DNA from: Prochlorococcus sp. AG-402-N10
GTDB taxonomy: Bacteria; Cyanobacteriota; Cyanobacteriia; PCC-6307; Cyanobiaceae
Reading direction: 5' to 3'
Assembly (NCBI GenBank): GCA_003216465.1
Contig: QCIU01000005.1
Location: forward strand, 62,001-126,000
DNA length: 64,000 bases
Both the position numbers and the translations under genes were made by a program. The notes under the pieces were generated by a model. The model made no database searches, was not told the DNA's origin, and worked only from the letters and a program-made list of their open reading frames with translations. Positions 1 to 10,329 of this stretch are shown in pieces. The stretch's first letter is position 1, and every line of letters begins with the position of its first letter.

Positions 1-108
1 GAAGCTAGTAAACTACAATTAAGTTCCTACTTCCAAGAAATAATTTCATGTATTCCTGTTTCAAAAGATAGATGGAATTTGCTTGATAAACTTTTAGAAG
101 AAACTTAA
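1..108 (+). CDS. sufD: C-terminal end of upstream CDS, probably SufD (partial)
   Basis: Open frame ending ...LLDKLLEET* with TAATG overlap into sufS; identity inferred from suf operon position. Confidence 0.6.
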   Translation, partial: EASKLQLSSYFQEIISCIPVSKDRWNLLDKLLEET

Positions 109-1361
109 TGGAAACAATTCAGAATTTACCAAAAATAGATAAAAAAGACTTTCCTCTATTAGAAAATAATTTTAAAAGTAAAAATAAAATTATTTATCTA
201 GATCATGCTGCAACAACGCAAAAACCAATTCAAGTTCTAGTAAAACTTGACGAATATTATAGAAATTTCAATGCAAATGTTCATAGGGGGGCTCATCAAT
301 TGAGTGCAAAAGCAACAGATGAATTTGAAAAAGCAAGATCTTTAATTGCTAGATATGTAAATGCTTATTCAACCAAGGAAATAATTTTCACAAGGAACGC
401 TACTGAAGCTATAAATTTAGCAGCTAGATCATGGGGAGAATTCACATTAAAAGAGAATGATGAAATCCTTTTATCAATAATGGAACATCATAGTAATATT
501 GTCCCTTGGCAAATGGTAGCTGCAAAAAATAAATGTAAACTCAAATTTGTAGGTATAGATCAAAATGGGAGATTAGATATTGATGATTTAAAGTCGAAAT
601 TAACAACAAAGACAAAATTAGTAAGTCTATTACACATCAGCAACACTTTAGGTTGTTGTAATCCAATCAAAGAAATAACTAAATTAGCAAAACAACAGGG
701 TTCCTTAGTTTTGTTAGATGCTTGCCAGAGTTTAGCTCATCAAAAGATAGATATTCGTGATCTAGAGATAGATTTTTTGGCTGGTTCAGGACATAAGTTA
801 TGTGGCCCGACAGGTATAGGATTTTTATGGTCTAAGAGAGAAATTCTAGAAAAAATTCCTCCTTTTTTTGGGGGTGGTGAAATGATCCAAGATGTTTTTG
901 AAGAGACAAGTACTTGGGCAGAACTTCCCCACAAATTTGAAGCAGGTACACCAGCTATTGCAGAAGCAATAGGATTAGCAGAAGCAATTAAATATATTAA
1001 CAATATTGGATTAGATAATATTAAAGAGTATGAAAAAGAGATTACTAAATATTTATTTGAACAATTAAACCAAATAAAAGGCCTTGAAATAATAGGTCCT
1101 TGTCCAAAAATAGACCCAAACAGAGCTTCGTTAGCAACTTTCTATGTAAAAGGGATACATTCAAATGATATTGCTGAAATTCTTGATTCGAAAGGTATTT
1201 GTATTAGAAGTGGTCATCACTGCTGTCAACCGTTGCATAGACATATCGGAATTAATTCAACCGCAAGAGTTAGTATGAACTTCACTACTACCCAAGAGGA
1301 AATAAATACTTTTATCGAGAAACTTAAAGAAACTATTAGTTTTTTAAATATAAATTCTTAA
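108..1361 (+). CDS. sufS: Cysteine desulfurase SufS
   Basis: YLDHAATTQKP, GSGHKLCGPTGIGFLW, RSGHHCCQPLH motifs. Confidence 0.95.
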   Translation: METIQNLPKIDKKDFPLLENNFKSKNKIIYLDHAATTQKPIQVLVKLDEYYRNFNANVHRGAHQLSAKATDEFEKARSLIARYVNAYSTKEIIFTRNATEAINLAARSWGEFTLKENDEILLSIMEHHSNIVPWQMVAAKNKCKLKFVGIDQNGRLDIDDLKSKLTTKTKLVSLLHISNTLGCCNPIKEITKLAKQQGSLVLLDACQSLAHQKIDIRDLEIDFLAGSGHKLCGPTGIGFLWSKREILEKIPPFFGGGEMIQDVFEETSTWAELPHKFEAGTPAIAEAIGLAEAIKYINNIGLDNIKEYEKEITKYLFEQLNQIKGLEIIGPCPKIDPNRASLATFYVKGIHSNDIAEILDSKGICIRSGHHCCQPLHRHIGINSTARVSMNFTTTQEEINTFIEKLKETISFLNINS

Positions 1362-3286
1362 ATATTTAAAGTTTTCTCTAAAAATTTTTGACTTTTTAAA
1401 AGAACTTTTTTCTTATTATCAATATTTCTAAAACCATGGCCCTCATTATCAAAAAAGATAACTTCTGAATACTTATTATTTTTAAGAATTTCTTCTTTAA
1501 TTTTTAATGTTTGTTTGTATGAAATAACTAAATCTTCTTTGCCATGAAATAATAACATTGGCTTTTTTAATTCACTAATTTTATTAATTGGTGATCGAAA
1601 TTTGTACTCATTACGAAATTTTGAATATTCACCTATGAGAGAATTTAGGTAAGCTTTCTCAAATCTATGAGTTTTATAATGCATATCATTTAAATCAAGC
1701 ACTGGGTATTTACAAATCGCTACTTTAAAAAGGTCACTTTCACATAATGAATTAATTGCAGTTAAACCGCCAGCACTATTTCCAAAAATTGCGACCTTAG
1801 CACTATTAACTAAATTTAACCTAATCAAATTTAGTACTAGTGCTTTACAGTCATAGGAATCAACAATTCCCCATTTATAATTCAATCTCTCTCTATACTC
1901 TCTACCAAAACCAGATGAACCTCCATAATTAACTTCAGCAACAGTAAATCCTAGCGAAGTCCAATATTGCACTTCCGAATTTATAGACCCATCAAAGTAG
2001 GCAGTAGGACCACTATGTGCCTTTACAATTAATGGTGATTTTATAAACCTTTCTAATATTGGCTTATAAATAAATGAATGTGTCCATTGATTATTAAAAC
2101 CTTTAAACCAAAAAGATTCTGGTTTTGAATAATCATTTACAGACTCAAATGATATCTTTTTTAATAAAGTAGCAGAATCTTTTTCTTCAAAATCATTCTC
2201 AATTAAATAGCCAAAGTAGCCCATAGTATTACCTTTAATAACTAATTTTTGATCAGAAACACTGAAATCACTTATTGAACTAAAAGGTAATGAGAACTCT
2301 TCGATACATGAAAGGTTCTGGTACTTTTCGAGTATCCAACTATTTTCTTTTTTAGCTAAACAAAATAAGTTTTTAATGGTTCCAGAAAAAAATGAAATTC
2401 CTGATAACCACTGAGGAGATCCGTATTCAGTTAAAGATTTAATTATTCTTTTCTTGAGAACAATCTTTTTAATATCAGTTACATCAAGAAAACATAAATT
2501 CCACCAACCTGTACTATCTTCAGAACAGACTAATAGGTTCTCAGTAATCCAATAAGGTTGAAAAAAAGAAACATTTTTTCCCTGATTAATAACTTTATTA
2601 GTAAATTCTTTAATTTCTTGTATCTCTCCATCATTATCAAAGCTTGCAAAAAATAGATGATTTTTTTCCCAAGGCATATAAGAATTATTCCATTCTAACC
2701 AACAAAACAAATTACCTTTGGTATTAGAAGATAAATTTCCAGCGAAAAAATCAAACTTTTTAAGTTTACGAATTTTTTGTTTAGTTTTTTTTAAATTTAA
2801 TGAGAATAAATAATCTTTATTTTTTATTTCACATAAACCGTATAAAAGATTTTTTTTATAAATAATAAATGAAGTATCAAAATTACTCTCTAATGATTTA
2901 GTAAGTTGTCTTGGTTTCATATCAGATAAAAGATATTCATTATTATTTTTAAGCACAATCTCTTTAACTTTAAAAATTTGTAACCATAGCGCTCTTGAAA
3001 ACTGATCGATCCATATCAAATAGATTTGATCATTTACATCTTTACATTGATATGGTTTCCCCCCATAACCATGAAAATTACTTTTAATATAAAAATTATC
3101 ACCCGTTAATTGTTGTGGGATTGCTTCTTTATCATTAAAAGGCCTAGCAAAAATTGCATTTTTATATGTTTGCTTATCAGGAATAACATCTACCCAGAAG
3201 ATCATATTCTTTATAAGTGATGTCTCTTTAAAAGATATTTTTTTAATATCGCTTTGTCTAATTTTTAAATTCTCAGTATTACTCAT
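1358..3286 (-). CDS. S9 family prolyl oligopeptidase-type peptidase
   Basis: C-terminal alpha/beta hydrolase: VKAHSGPTAYFDG, GNSAGGLT, HGKEDLVISYKQ, GHGF. Confidence 0.85.
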   Translation of the reverse strand: MSNTENLKIRQSDIKKISFKETSLIKNMIFWVDVIPDKQTYKNAIFARPFNDKEAIPQQLTGDNFYIKSNFHGYGGKPYQCKDVNDQIYLIWIDQFSRALWLQIFKVKEIVLKNNNEYLLSDMKPRQLTKSLESNFDTSFIIYKKNLLYGLCEIKNKDYLFSLNLKKTKQKIRKLKKFDFFAGNLSSNTKGNLFCWLEWNNSYMPWEKNHLFFASFDNDGEIQEIKEFTNKVINQGKNVSFFQPYWITENLLVCSEDSTGWWNLCFLDVTDIKKIVLKKRIIKSLTEYGSPQWLSGISFFSGTIKNLFCLAKKENSWILEKYQNLSCIEEFSLPFSSISDFSVSDQKLVIKGNTMGYFGYLIENDFEEKDSATLLKKISFESVNDYSKPESFWFKGFNNQWTHSFIYKPILERFIKSPLIVKAHSGPTAYFDGSINSEVQYWTSLGFTVAEVNYGGSSGFGREYRERLNYKWGIVDSYDCKALVLNLIRLNLVNSAKVAIFGNSAGGLTAINSLCESDLFKVAICKYPVLDLNDMHYKTHRFEKAYLNSLIGEYSKFRNEYKFRSPINKISELKKPMLLFHGKEDLVISYKQTLKIKEEILKNNKYSEVIFFDNEGHGFRNIDNKKKVLLKSQKFLEKTLNI

Positions 3287-3361
3287 TTAGAAAATCTATT
3301 TAAAGTGAATTTTAAGTGCTAGTATTTTTATAGCTTAACTGTTGAGTAAATAATTTTTTCC

Positions 3362-3967
3362 GTGGCAAATCATTTTTCACAACTCGCAAAGAAGTCAGAA
3401 TCAAATGGGGCTACTAAAAAAGTTTCTAAAGAGCAAACAGGAGCTCCATCACTAGAAATATACAAACTTGGTGATGACGTATTAAGGCAAAATGCCAAAA
3501 GAATAAGTAAAGTTGATGATTCTATAAGAAATTTGGCAAAAGAAATGCTTCAGAGCATGTATGCAGCAAAAGGGATTGGACTAGCTGCTCCACAAATAGG
3601 AATCAATAAAGAGCTACTTGTAATTGATGTAAATTTTGAAGATTCAGCTGCTGATCCATTAATTTTAATAAATCCAGAAATTACCGATTTTGGAACAACA
3701 TTAAATTCATATGAAGAGGGTTGTTTAAGTATCCCAGGAGTTTATTTAAACGTTGTAAGACCATCAACAATTAAATTAAAATTTAGAGATGAAATGGGCA
3801 GACCACGTAAAATGAAAGCTGATGGACTCTTAGCAAGATGCATTCAACATGAAATGGACCACCTAAATGGAGTTTTATTTGTTGATAGGGTTACTTCAAA
3901 AGAAGATTTAAATACGGAACTAATTAAAGAAGGATTTCATGCAAAAGATGTAATACCCATCAACTGA
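3362..3967 (+). CDS. def: Peptide deformylase
   Basis: GIGLAAPQIG, EGCLSIPG, QHEMDHLNG motifs; GTG start. Confidence 0.97.
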   Translation: MANHFSQLAKKSESNGATKKVSKEQTGAPSLEIYKLGDDVLRQNAKRISKVDDSIRNLAKEMLQSMYAAKGIGLAAPQIGINKELLVIDVNFEDSAADPLILINPEITDFGTTLNSYEEGCLSIPGVYLNVVRPSTIKLKFRDEMGRPRKMKADGLLARCIQHEMDHLNGVLFVDRVTSKEDLNTELIKEGFHAKDVIPIN

Positions 3968-3987
3968 TTTAATATTTCAAAAAAATA

Positions 3988-4329
3988 ATGACAGAAACAA
4001 CCATATTTAGCAAAATAATAAGTGGTGAAATTCCTTGCGAAAAGCTTCATGAAGATAAACTTTGTATTGCATTTAATGATATTGCTGCTCAAGCTCCAGT
4101 TCATTTTTTAGTAATTCCTAAAAAACCATTAGTTAGTTTATATGAGTGTTTGGAGGAAGATAAAGATTTATTAGGTCATCTTCTTTTGATAGGAAAAAAT
4201 ATTGCTAAATCTAAGAAATTAAAGAATTGGAGAACTGTTATAAATACTGGAGAAGAATCTGGGCAAACGGTATTTCATTTACATATACATTTTTTAGCTG
4301 GTAGAAAAATGAGCTGGCCTCCTGGCTAA
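3988..4329 (+). CDS. HIT family protein
   Basis: FSKIISGEIPCEKLHED; HLHIHFLAGR histidine triad. Confidence 0.95.
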   Translation: MTETTIFSKIISGEIPCEKLHEDKLCIAFNDIAAQAPVHFLVIPKKPLVSLYECLEEDKDLLGHLLLIGKNIAKSKKLKNWRTVINTGEESGQTVFHLHIHFLAGRKMSWPPG

Positions 4330-4375
4330 AACTCTCAAAAAAATTTGTTTTTAGCTATAAATAAAGATAAAGAAC

Positions 4376-4663
4376 ATGAATACTCCTGAATCTCTAAAAA
4401 GTAAACCAAAAAATCTCGTCAATACAATTACCTCTAATTGGGAAAGGCTAGATGAATCTCAAAAAATAGTTTTAATTAAAATTTGGAAAGTATTAACATA
4501 CAAATGGCAATTACAAATTTTATTTAATTTACCATTTCTGATTTGGTGGTTATTAGATGTATCATTTACTAAAGTACACAACTTTGACCTAAAATTAATA
4601 TCTTATCTCAATCTTCCAGATTGGGCTCTCACATTTATAGGATTCGGTCAATCTTCTGTCTAA
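4376..4663 (+). CDS. Conserved hypothetical small protein with one TM segment
   Basis: ORF with plausible start, hydrophobic FNLPFLIWWLLDV. Confidence 0.6.
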   Translation: MNTPESLKSKPKNLVNTITSNWERLDESQKIVLIKIWKVLTYKWQLQILFNLPFLIWWLLDVSFTKVHNFDLKLISYLNLPDWALTFIGFGQSSV

Positions 4664-4699
4664 AATAATTTTAACTACGATTAAGAACAATATATATTT

Positions 4700-6685
4700 A
4701 TGACAAAATCAATAAGACAAAATAAATCAAAAATAATATTTCAACTTCAAAAATTAAGAAGATTATCTCAACCTTTTTTTCTACCAATTGAACAAAGTAA
4801 TGGGATTCAATTTATTTGGCTTTTAATTTCTCTCTTGTTTTGCGTTGGTGGAATCGTACTTGTATTACTCACAGGCCTTTTAAATTTACTAGAAAACTTT
4901 CAACCAGTTTTACTGGATAAATATTTTGGAGGAGTTGTTGAAACTCTAAATACAATTTGGTCTGGGAAATGGGGTTTAATCTTTTCAGCACTATTTCTAG
5001 TAGGTTCATCAAGTTTCTTTAGTTTTAGACATCAACTCAAAGCGAAAAGATGGACGCATTGGATACTTTTAGGAATAATCGTTTTAATGCTTTTGGTAAT
5101 TAATGGAATCAATGCGGGTATTGGTTTCATTGCTAGAGATCTAACAAATGCCTTAGTTCAAAAAGAACAGGAAGGATTTTATAGGATTTTAGCTATATAT
5201 GCTTCATGCTTCATCATTGCCCTCCCAATAAGATCTCTTCAAATTTTCTTTACTCTAAAATTAAGCATTATTTGGAGAGAATGGTTATCAAAAAGCTTAA
5301 TAACTCAATACCTGACTAATAGAGCATATTTCAAGTTAAATCCAAATGATGAACAGGCAACTGATGTTGACAACCCAGATCAGAGAATTTCTGAAGATAC
5401 AAGAACATTTACGGAACAAAGTCTTGAATTCACAATTGGGGTATTTGATGCAATTTTAACTTTTTCGCTAAATATACTTATCTTATACACGATCAGCAGA
5501 ACTCTTACTTTTTCTTTGTTTACATTCGCAGCTATTGCTTCGTCTCTATTGATTTATGCAGGAAAAAAGTTAGTAAAAATAAATTTTGATCAACTAAGAT
5601 ATGAAGCCGACTTTAGATATGGGTTAGTTCATATAAGAAATAATTCAGAAGCAATCGCTTTTTATTCTGGAGAATTTCCAGAAAAAGTTGAGAATCAAAG
5701 AAGATTAGGGGTGCTAGTTAACAATTTCAATCTCCTAATTATCTGGAAGACAATTATATATACAATGAAGAGATCTACAAATTATGCAGGTATATTTTTT
5801 CCATATTTAATTATGGCTGTTCCATATTTTACTGGGGTAATTGATTATGGAAAATTTATTCAAGCAAATTTTGCATTTAATATGGTTGAAGGATCCCTAT
5901 TTTTCATAGTTAATAGAATTGATGAACTTGCAAAGTTCACTGCTGGTATAAGTAGGTTAGAGGGGTTTCAATCTGAGGTTGAGTTAATAAGTAAAGAAAA
6001 ACCATCTTCAAAAAATATTTCAATTACGAAGAAACCAGAAATAGTAATAAACAATGCTTACTTATGTACTCCTGGTTCAAGTGACCCTATCATTACAGAT
6101 CTAAGCCTAAGTATTCAAAATAAGGATACTCTCCTAGTGACAGGTCCTTCAGGCTGCGGTAAAACTTCTCTTCTTAGAATGATTAGTGGTTTATGGCAAC
6201 CTGAGAAAGGATCAATCCAAAAACCTCAAACAGGAGATCTACTTTTTATTCCTCAAAAGCCATATATGATTTTAGGCTCACTGAGAGAACAGCTTTGCTA
6301 CCCTACAGAAGTTAATAAATTTAGCGATGATCATTTATTTTCTGTGCTTAAAGAAGTTAACCTTAACTCTCTTATAGAAAGATACCCAGATCTTGGAGTA
6401 AAACAAGATTGGCCAAGAATATTATCTCTTGGAGAACAGCAGAGGCTTGCTTTTGCAAGACTTTTGCTTAACTCTCCCCAATTTGCCGTTCTTGATGAAG
6501 CAACCAGTGCATTAGATATTGAAACTGAAAAACATCTTTATCAATTACTAATCAAACGAGAGATATCTCTTATAAGTGTTGGCCATCGTCCTACTTTAAA
6601 AGAATTTCATAATAATGTTTTAGCATTAAATGGTAAAGGAAACTGGAAATTATTATCAACAAATAACTATAATTTTGATAATTGA
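4700..6685 (+). CDS. ABC transporter, fused permease/ATP-binding protein (SbmA/BacA, ABCD-like)
   Basis: GPSGCGKTSLLR Walker A, LSLGEQQRLAFARLLL signature, AVLDEATSALD Walker B. Confidence 0.9.
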   Translation: MTKSIRQNKSKIIFQLQKLRRLSQPFFLPIEQSNGIQFIWLLISLLFCVGGIVLVLLTGLLNLLENFQPVLLDKYFGGVVETLNTIWSGKWGLIFSALFLVGSSSFFSFRHQLKAKRWTHWILLGIIVLMLLVINGINAGIGFIARDLTNALVQKEQEGFYRILAIYASCFIIALPIRSLQIFFTLKLSIIWREWLSKSLITQYLTNRAYFKLNPNDEQATDVDNPDQRISEDTRTFTEQSLEFTIGVFDAILTFSLNILILYTISRTLTFSLFTFAAIASSLLIYAGKKLVKINFDQLRYEADFRYGLVHIRNNSEAIAFYSGEFPEKVENQRRLGVLVNNFNLLIIWKTIIYTMKRSTNYAGIFFPYLIMAVPYFTGVIDYGKFIQANFAFNMVEGSLFFIVNRIDELAKFTAGISRLEGFQSEVELISKEKPSSKNISITKKPEIVINNAYLCTPGSSDPIITDLSLSIQNKDTLLVTGPSGCGKTSLLRMISGLWQPEKGSIQKPQTGDLLFIPQKPYMILGSLREQLCYPTEVNKFSDDHLFSVLKEVNLNSLIERYPDLGVKQDWPRILSLGEQQRLAFARLLLNSPQFAVLDEATSALDIETEKHLYQLLIKREISLISVGHRPTLKEFHNNVLALNGKGNWKLLSTNNYNFDN

Positions 6686-6694
6686 AAAAATATT

Positions 6695-6946
6695 ATGAAC
6701 ACTAGTGAAGAAAAAAGTGATTTAGAAGCAGAAGTTTTGAATGATAATAAAGAAGAAGAAATTAACTACATCTCTGAAAGTAATAAAGAAAAGGAAACCG
6801 AAGATATTCCAAATATTTATAAATTTGGATGGAGTAATTATGCAGAAATCACAAATGGAAGATTTGCAATGCTGGGATTTTTAGCAATTATTTTAATTGA
6901 ATTATTCAGCCAAAAATCATTCTTAAATTGGGCTGGGATTATTTGA
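6695..6946 (+). CDS. High-light-inducible (Hli) chlorophyll-binding-like protein
   Basis: FGWSNYAEITNGRFAMLGFLAIILIE motif. Confidence 0.9.
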   Translation: MNTSEEKSDLEAEVLNDNKEEEINYISESNKEKETEDIPNIYKFGWSNYAEITNGRFAMLGFLAIILIELFSQKSFLNWAGII

Positions 6947-7876
6947 TTAATCATCAAACCTGGAACTGTTATCTCTAGGCTTATTTTTTTTTGTTCCTAC
7001 AGTATATCTTCCTGTTTGACTTTTAGAAGTTGATCTTCCAGTAGTGGATGTTCTACGAGCTTGACGAGGCTTTTTGACTTCATTAATATTTTGAGAAAAT
7101 GATGCATCTTCTATTTTTTCTATTTTAGTCTGTGATCTTATTGATGGTTTATTTATTTTATTTGAGGAAAGAGAGGAATCTATAGGAGATGAATTATTTG
7201 ATTGCCTAGAAACTTCCTGATTAGGTAATGGTCGAGAACCTCTTTTTACTTCACTTCTTGAAGATCGCCTTTCTCCAAAACTACTTCTTCTCTCATCATT
7301 ACTCACTCTTTCTCTAGAAAGATTTCTTCTTCTATTTGGCTCATCATTATTAAACTGATCAGATTCTCTTAATGAAGAGCGTCTTCGACTAACTGCAGAT
7401 TCAGGGATTGCTCTTGATGAATTTCTGCGTTGCAATCTACCTTCCATATACTCATCTTCTATCTCATCTTCTTGAGGTTTGAATCTTCTAGAACGTCTAC
7501 CAGAATCTTCAAATTGATCATATTCATCATCAAATCTATTTCTTGAAGAATTTCTGGGAATATCTGGGATCTGCTCATCTTCAAAATAAGACGACCTTCT
7601 TGCTTGATCAGTTGCTACACCTCTCAATCGAACACTTTCATATGCAAAAAATACTGTCGTTCCTGCTAATAAGAACTGTCCAAATTGCAGAATAGGATCT
7701 AATCTCCATCCTTGAAAAAATAATATACCTCCGCATAAAAGACCTATTGCTGCAAAAAAAACATCATAATCTCTTGCTAATGCTGGTTTAAATGACCTCA
7801 GAAAATATAGGCCACCTCCACATACAGCTAGAACGATGCCAACAATACTGGCCCAATTTAGACTAGCATTGACCAC
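6947..7876 (-). CDS. ycf66: Ycf66 family protein with Arg/Ser-rich C-terminal tail
   Basis: N-terminal membrane domain followed by low-complexity RR/SS tail; adjacent psbX. Confidence 0.8.
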   Translation of the reverse strand: MVNASLNWASIVGIVLAVCGGGLYFLRSFKPALARDYDVFFAAIGLLCGGILFFQGWRLDPILQFGQFLLAGTTVFFAYESVRLRGVATDQARRSSYFEDEQIPDIPRNSSRNRFDDEYDQFEDSGRRSRRFKPQEDEIEDEYMEGRLQRRNSSRAIPESAVSRRRSSLRESDQFNNDEPNRRRNLSRERVSNDERRSSFGERRSSRSEVKRGSRPLPNQEVSRQSNNSSPIDSSLSSNKINKPSIRSQTKIEKIEDASFSQNINEVKKPRQARRTSTTGRSTSKSQTGRYTVGTKKNKPRDNSSRFDD

Positions 7877-7957
7877 ATTTTTTCTCCAAAAAACTTATTT
7901 TAATAAGATGCAAAAAAAACACCTCTATTTATAGTTTACTTAAATCTTCTATAAAAA

Positions 7958-8146
7958 CTAGCGTCTACGTGAAGCTGAAGTACGATCAAGTGAATCTTTT
8001 TGGCTAACAAAGATCAAAAAGGCCGCTGCAGGAACAACTATTAGTAAGGCAGCTGCTAAAAAACTCCCTATCATATTAACTGCAGAACTATTAGTCACTT
8101 CTGGAGAAAGAGCAGTAGCTATTATTAAATTTGAAATTTGAATCAC
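7958..8146 (-). CDS. psbX: Photosystem II protein PsbX
   Basis: 62 aa single-TM protein, [18 protein letters not shown]; adjacent to ycf66. Confidence 0.8.
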   Translation of the reverse strand: MIQISNLIIATALSPEVTNSSAVNMIGSFLAAALLIVVPAAAFLIFVSQKDSLDRTSASRRR

Positions 8147-8228
8147 TTTTTTAAAATTTAAATTCTGAATTAATAATAAGAATTAAATCCTAACTTATGG
8201 GATCTTTATTAAGATGAATTAAATAATT

Positions 8229-8543
8229 GTGATTTCATTGTTTCAAAACTATTTGCCAATTTTAGATCTTACGCTAAGCATTCTACTGTCGTTTCTAACG
8301 CTAGTATTTTTAATAAGATTAATATTAAGTTGGTATCCTAAAGTTGATTTAAGTAAAGGTTATTGGTTATTGATTGCAATCCCAACTAGTTCTATTTTAA
8401 ATTTCACAAGAAAACTTATTCCTCCTATTGGCGGGGTAGACGTAGGTCCAGTCATTTGGATAGGAATAATAAGTTTTTTAAGAGAAATATTAGTTGGTCA
8501 ACAAGGACTAATCAAACTAGCTATTCAACAGACTATTAGTTAA
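8229..8543 (+). CDS. YggT family membrane protein
   Basis: LILSWYPKVD, TSSILNFTRKLIPPIGGVDVGPVIW. Confidence 0.85.
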   Translation: MISLFQNYLPILDLTLSILLSFLTLVFLIRLILSWYPKVDLSKGYWLLIAIPTSSILNFTRKLIPPIGGVDVGPVIWIGIISFLREILVGQQGLIKLAIQQTIS

Positions 8544-8561
8544 GTAATGAGCATGTCTTAT

Positions 8562-9911
8562 TTAATAGTTAGGTAATAGCTCTTCTTCAACATATTTTGT
8601 ATGAATTTTACCTTCCACAAATTTTCTTTTATTAAGAAGGCTTAAATGAAAATTAATAGTTGTTGGAATCCCTGTAACGGCGCATTCATTTAATGCTCTA
8701 TTCATTCTTTTGATAGCAGTATTACGGTCTTTGCCCCAAACTATTAATTTACCAATGAGTGAATCATAAAATGGAGGAATTTCATAACCAGTATAAACAT
8801 GACTATCAACTCTTACTCCAGGACCTCCAGGAGGAAGCCATCCAGTTATCTTACCAGGCGAAGGACGGAAATTATGTGAAGGATCTTCTGCGTTAATTCT
8901 GCATTCAATAGCATGGCCATTTAATTGAATATCGTCTTGATTAAACTCTAAATTCTTACCTCCAGCTATCTTTATTTGTTCAGCAATTAGATCAACCCCT
9001 GTAACCATCTCAGTAACTGGGTGTTCTACTTGAATTCTTGTATTCATTTCCATAAAGTAAAAATTATTATTATCATCAACTAAAAATTCAACCGTACCAG
9101 CTCCTTCATAAGAGATACTTTTCGCTGCAGAAATGGCAGCCTTACCCATTTTCTGCCTTAGAGAAGGACTAATGGCTGGACTGGGAGATTCTTCTAATAA
9201 TTTTTGATGTCTTCTTTGTACAGAACAATCTCTCTCTCCAAGATGAATGACATTGCCTGACCTATCAGCTAAGATTTGAACCTCCACATGCCTTGGCTTT
9301 TTGATAAATTTCTCCATATATAAACCATCGTTACCAAATGCCGCTTCTGCTTCACCTTGAGCTGCTTTAAACATTTTTTCTAAATTAGCTTTATTTTCAA
9401 CCAATCTCATTCCTCTACCTCCACCCCCAGCTGTAGCTTTGATAATGACAGGGAATCCAATATCATCAGCCATTTTATAGGCCTCTTCAACACTTGATAA
9501 TAAACCTTTACTTCCAGGTACAGTAGGTACGCCAACTCTTTCCATAGTCTCTTTAGCAGTAGATTTGTCACCCATTGATCTGATGGCATTAGGAGATGGT
9601 CCAATAAAAGTTATGCCATGATCGCTACACATTTCCGCAAATTTATCATTCTCCGCGAGAAAACCATAACCTGGGTGAATAGCATCAACACCTCTTGATG
9701 TGGCTGCAGCTAAAATATTTGGAATATTTAAATAACTTTTATTACTTAGAGAGTCTCCAACACAAACGGCTTCATCAGCTAATTGTACGTGTAATGCCTT
9801 CTTATCCACAGTGCTATAAACAGCAACAGTCGCAATGTCGAGCTCTCTACAACTTCTGATGATTCGTAAAGCTATTTCTCCACGATTAGCAATTAAGACT
9901 TTTTCAACCAT
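8562..9911 (-). CDS. accC: Acetyl-CoA carboxylase biotin carboxylase subunit
   Basis: [41 protein letters not shown]. Confidence 0.97.
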   Translation of the reverse strand: MVEKVLIANRGEIALRIIRSCRELDIATVAVYSTVDKKALHVQLADEAVCVGDSLSNKSYLNIPNILAAATSRGVDAIHPGYGFLAENDKFAEMCSDHGITFIGPSPNAIRSMGDKSTAKETMERVGVPTVPGSKGLLSSVEEAYKMADDIGFPVIIKATAGGGGRGMRLVENKANLEKMFKAAQGEAEAAFGNDGLYMEKFIKKPRHVEVQILADRSGNVIHLGERDCSVQRRHQKLLEESPSPAISPSLRQKMGKAAISAAKSISYEGAGTVEFLVDDNNNFYFMEMNTRIQVEHPVTEMVTGVDLIAEQIKIAGGKNLEFNQDDIQLNGHAIECRINAEDPSHNFRPSPGKITGWLPPGGPGVRVDSHVYTGYEIPPFYDSLIGKLIVWGKDRNTAIKRMNRALNECAVTGIPTTINFHLSLLNKRKFVEGKIHTKYVEEELLPNY

Positions 9912-10174
9912 TACAAAATTAAATTGAAGAAATGAAAATGAATTTAAATTGAAAAATACTCTAGAAAGTATCCAATAAAATTTTTTTGAATTTCATGAAT
10001 CCATTGATTAACAATACAACCTAAAACGTAATATATGAACAATTATTTGTTTTATGCAATAGAAAGAATTAGGAATTAAAACTATATAAAAAATTAATTA
10101 ATTAAAAATGATTCTTTTAAAAAATTTTAAAGATCTACATCAATAAAATGGTATCCCAATTAATACAATTAATG

Positions 10175-10180
10175 TATGAT
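10175..10180 (+). promoter_or_regulatory. Candidate -10 box TATGAT upstream of tRNA-Leu
   Basis: Near-consensus hexamer 7 nt upstream of a GC-rich structured leader. Confidence 0.5.
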
Positions 10181-10222
10181 GACTTAGTGGGTTCAGAACC
10201 CGCCTGTGCGGGAAAACCCTTT

Positions 10223-10304
10223 GCGGACGTGGCGGAATTGGTAGACGCGCACGTCTAAGGAGCGTGTGGCTTAGGCCTTGCGAGTTCAAGTCTCGCCGTC
10301 CGCA
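10223..10304 (+). tRNA. tRNA-Leu, anticodon read as AAG
   Basis: Acceptor GCGGACG/CGTCCGC, D stem GCG/CGC, anticodon stem CACGT/GCGTG with loop CTAAGGA, long variable arm, T arm GCGAG-TTCAAGT-CTCGC. Confidence 0.9.
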
Positions 10305-10329
10305 TTTAATTTATTTTGGATTGACTGCA

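Noticed and set aside
740-1003. Minus-strand ORF inside sufS
   Set aside because: Antisense of a well-supported gene.
6947-7876. Possible novel RS-rich protein
   Set aside because: N-terminal membrane domain and psbX neighbourhood fit Ycf66; the basic/serine tail is family low complexity.
9407-9604. Alternative-frame ORF inside accC
   Set aside because: Overlaps a conserved catalytic region in the real frame.
10264-10329. N-terminal extension MWLRPCEFKSRRPHLIYFGLTA of ORF 10264..11598
   Set aside because: It lies inside the tRNA-Leu gene; ATG at 10330 is the plausible start.
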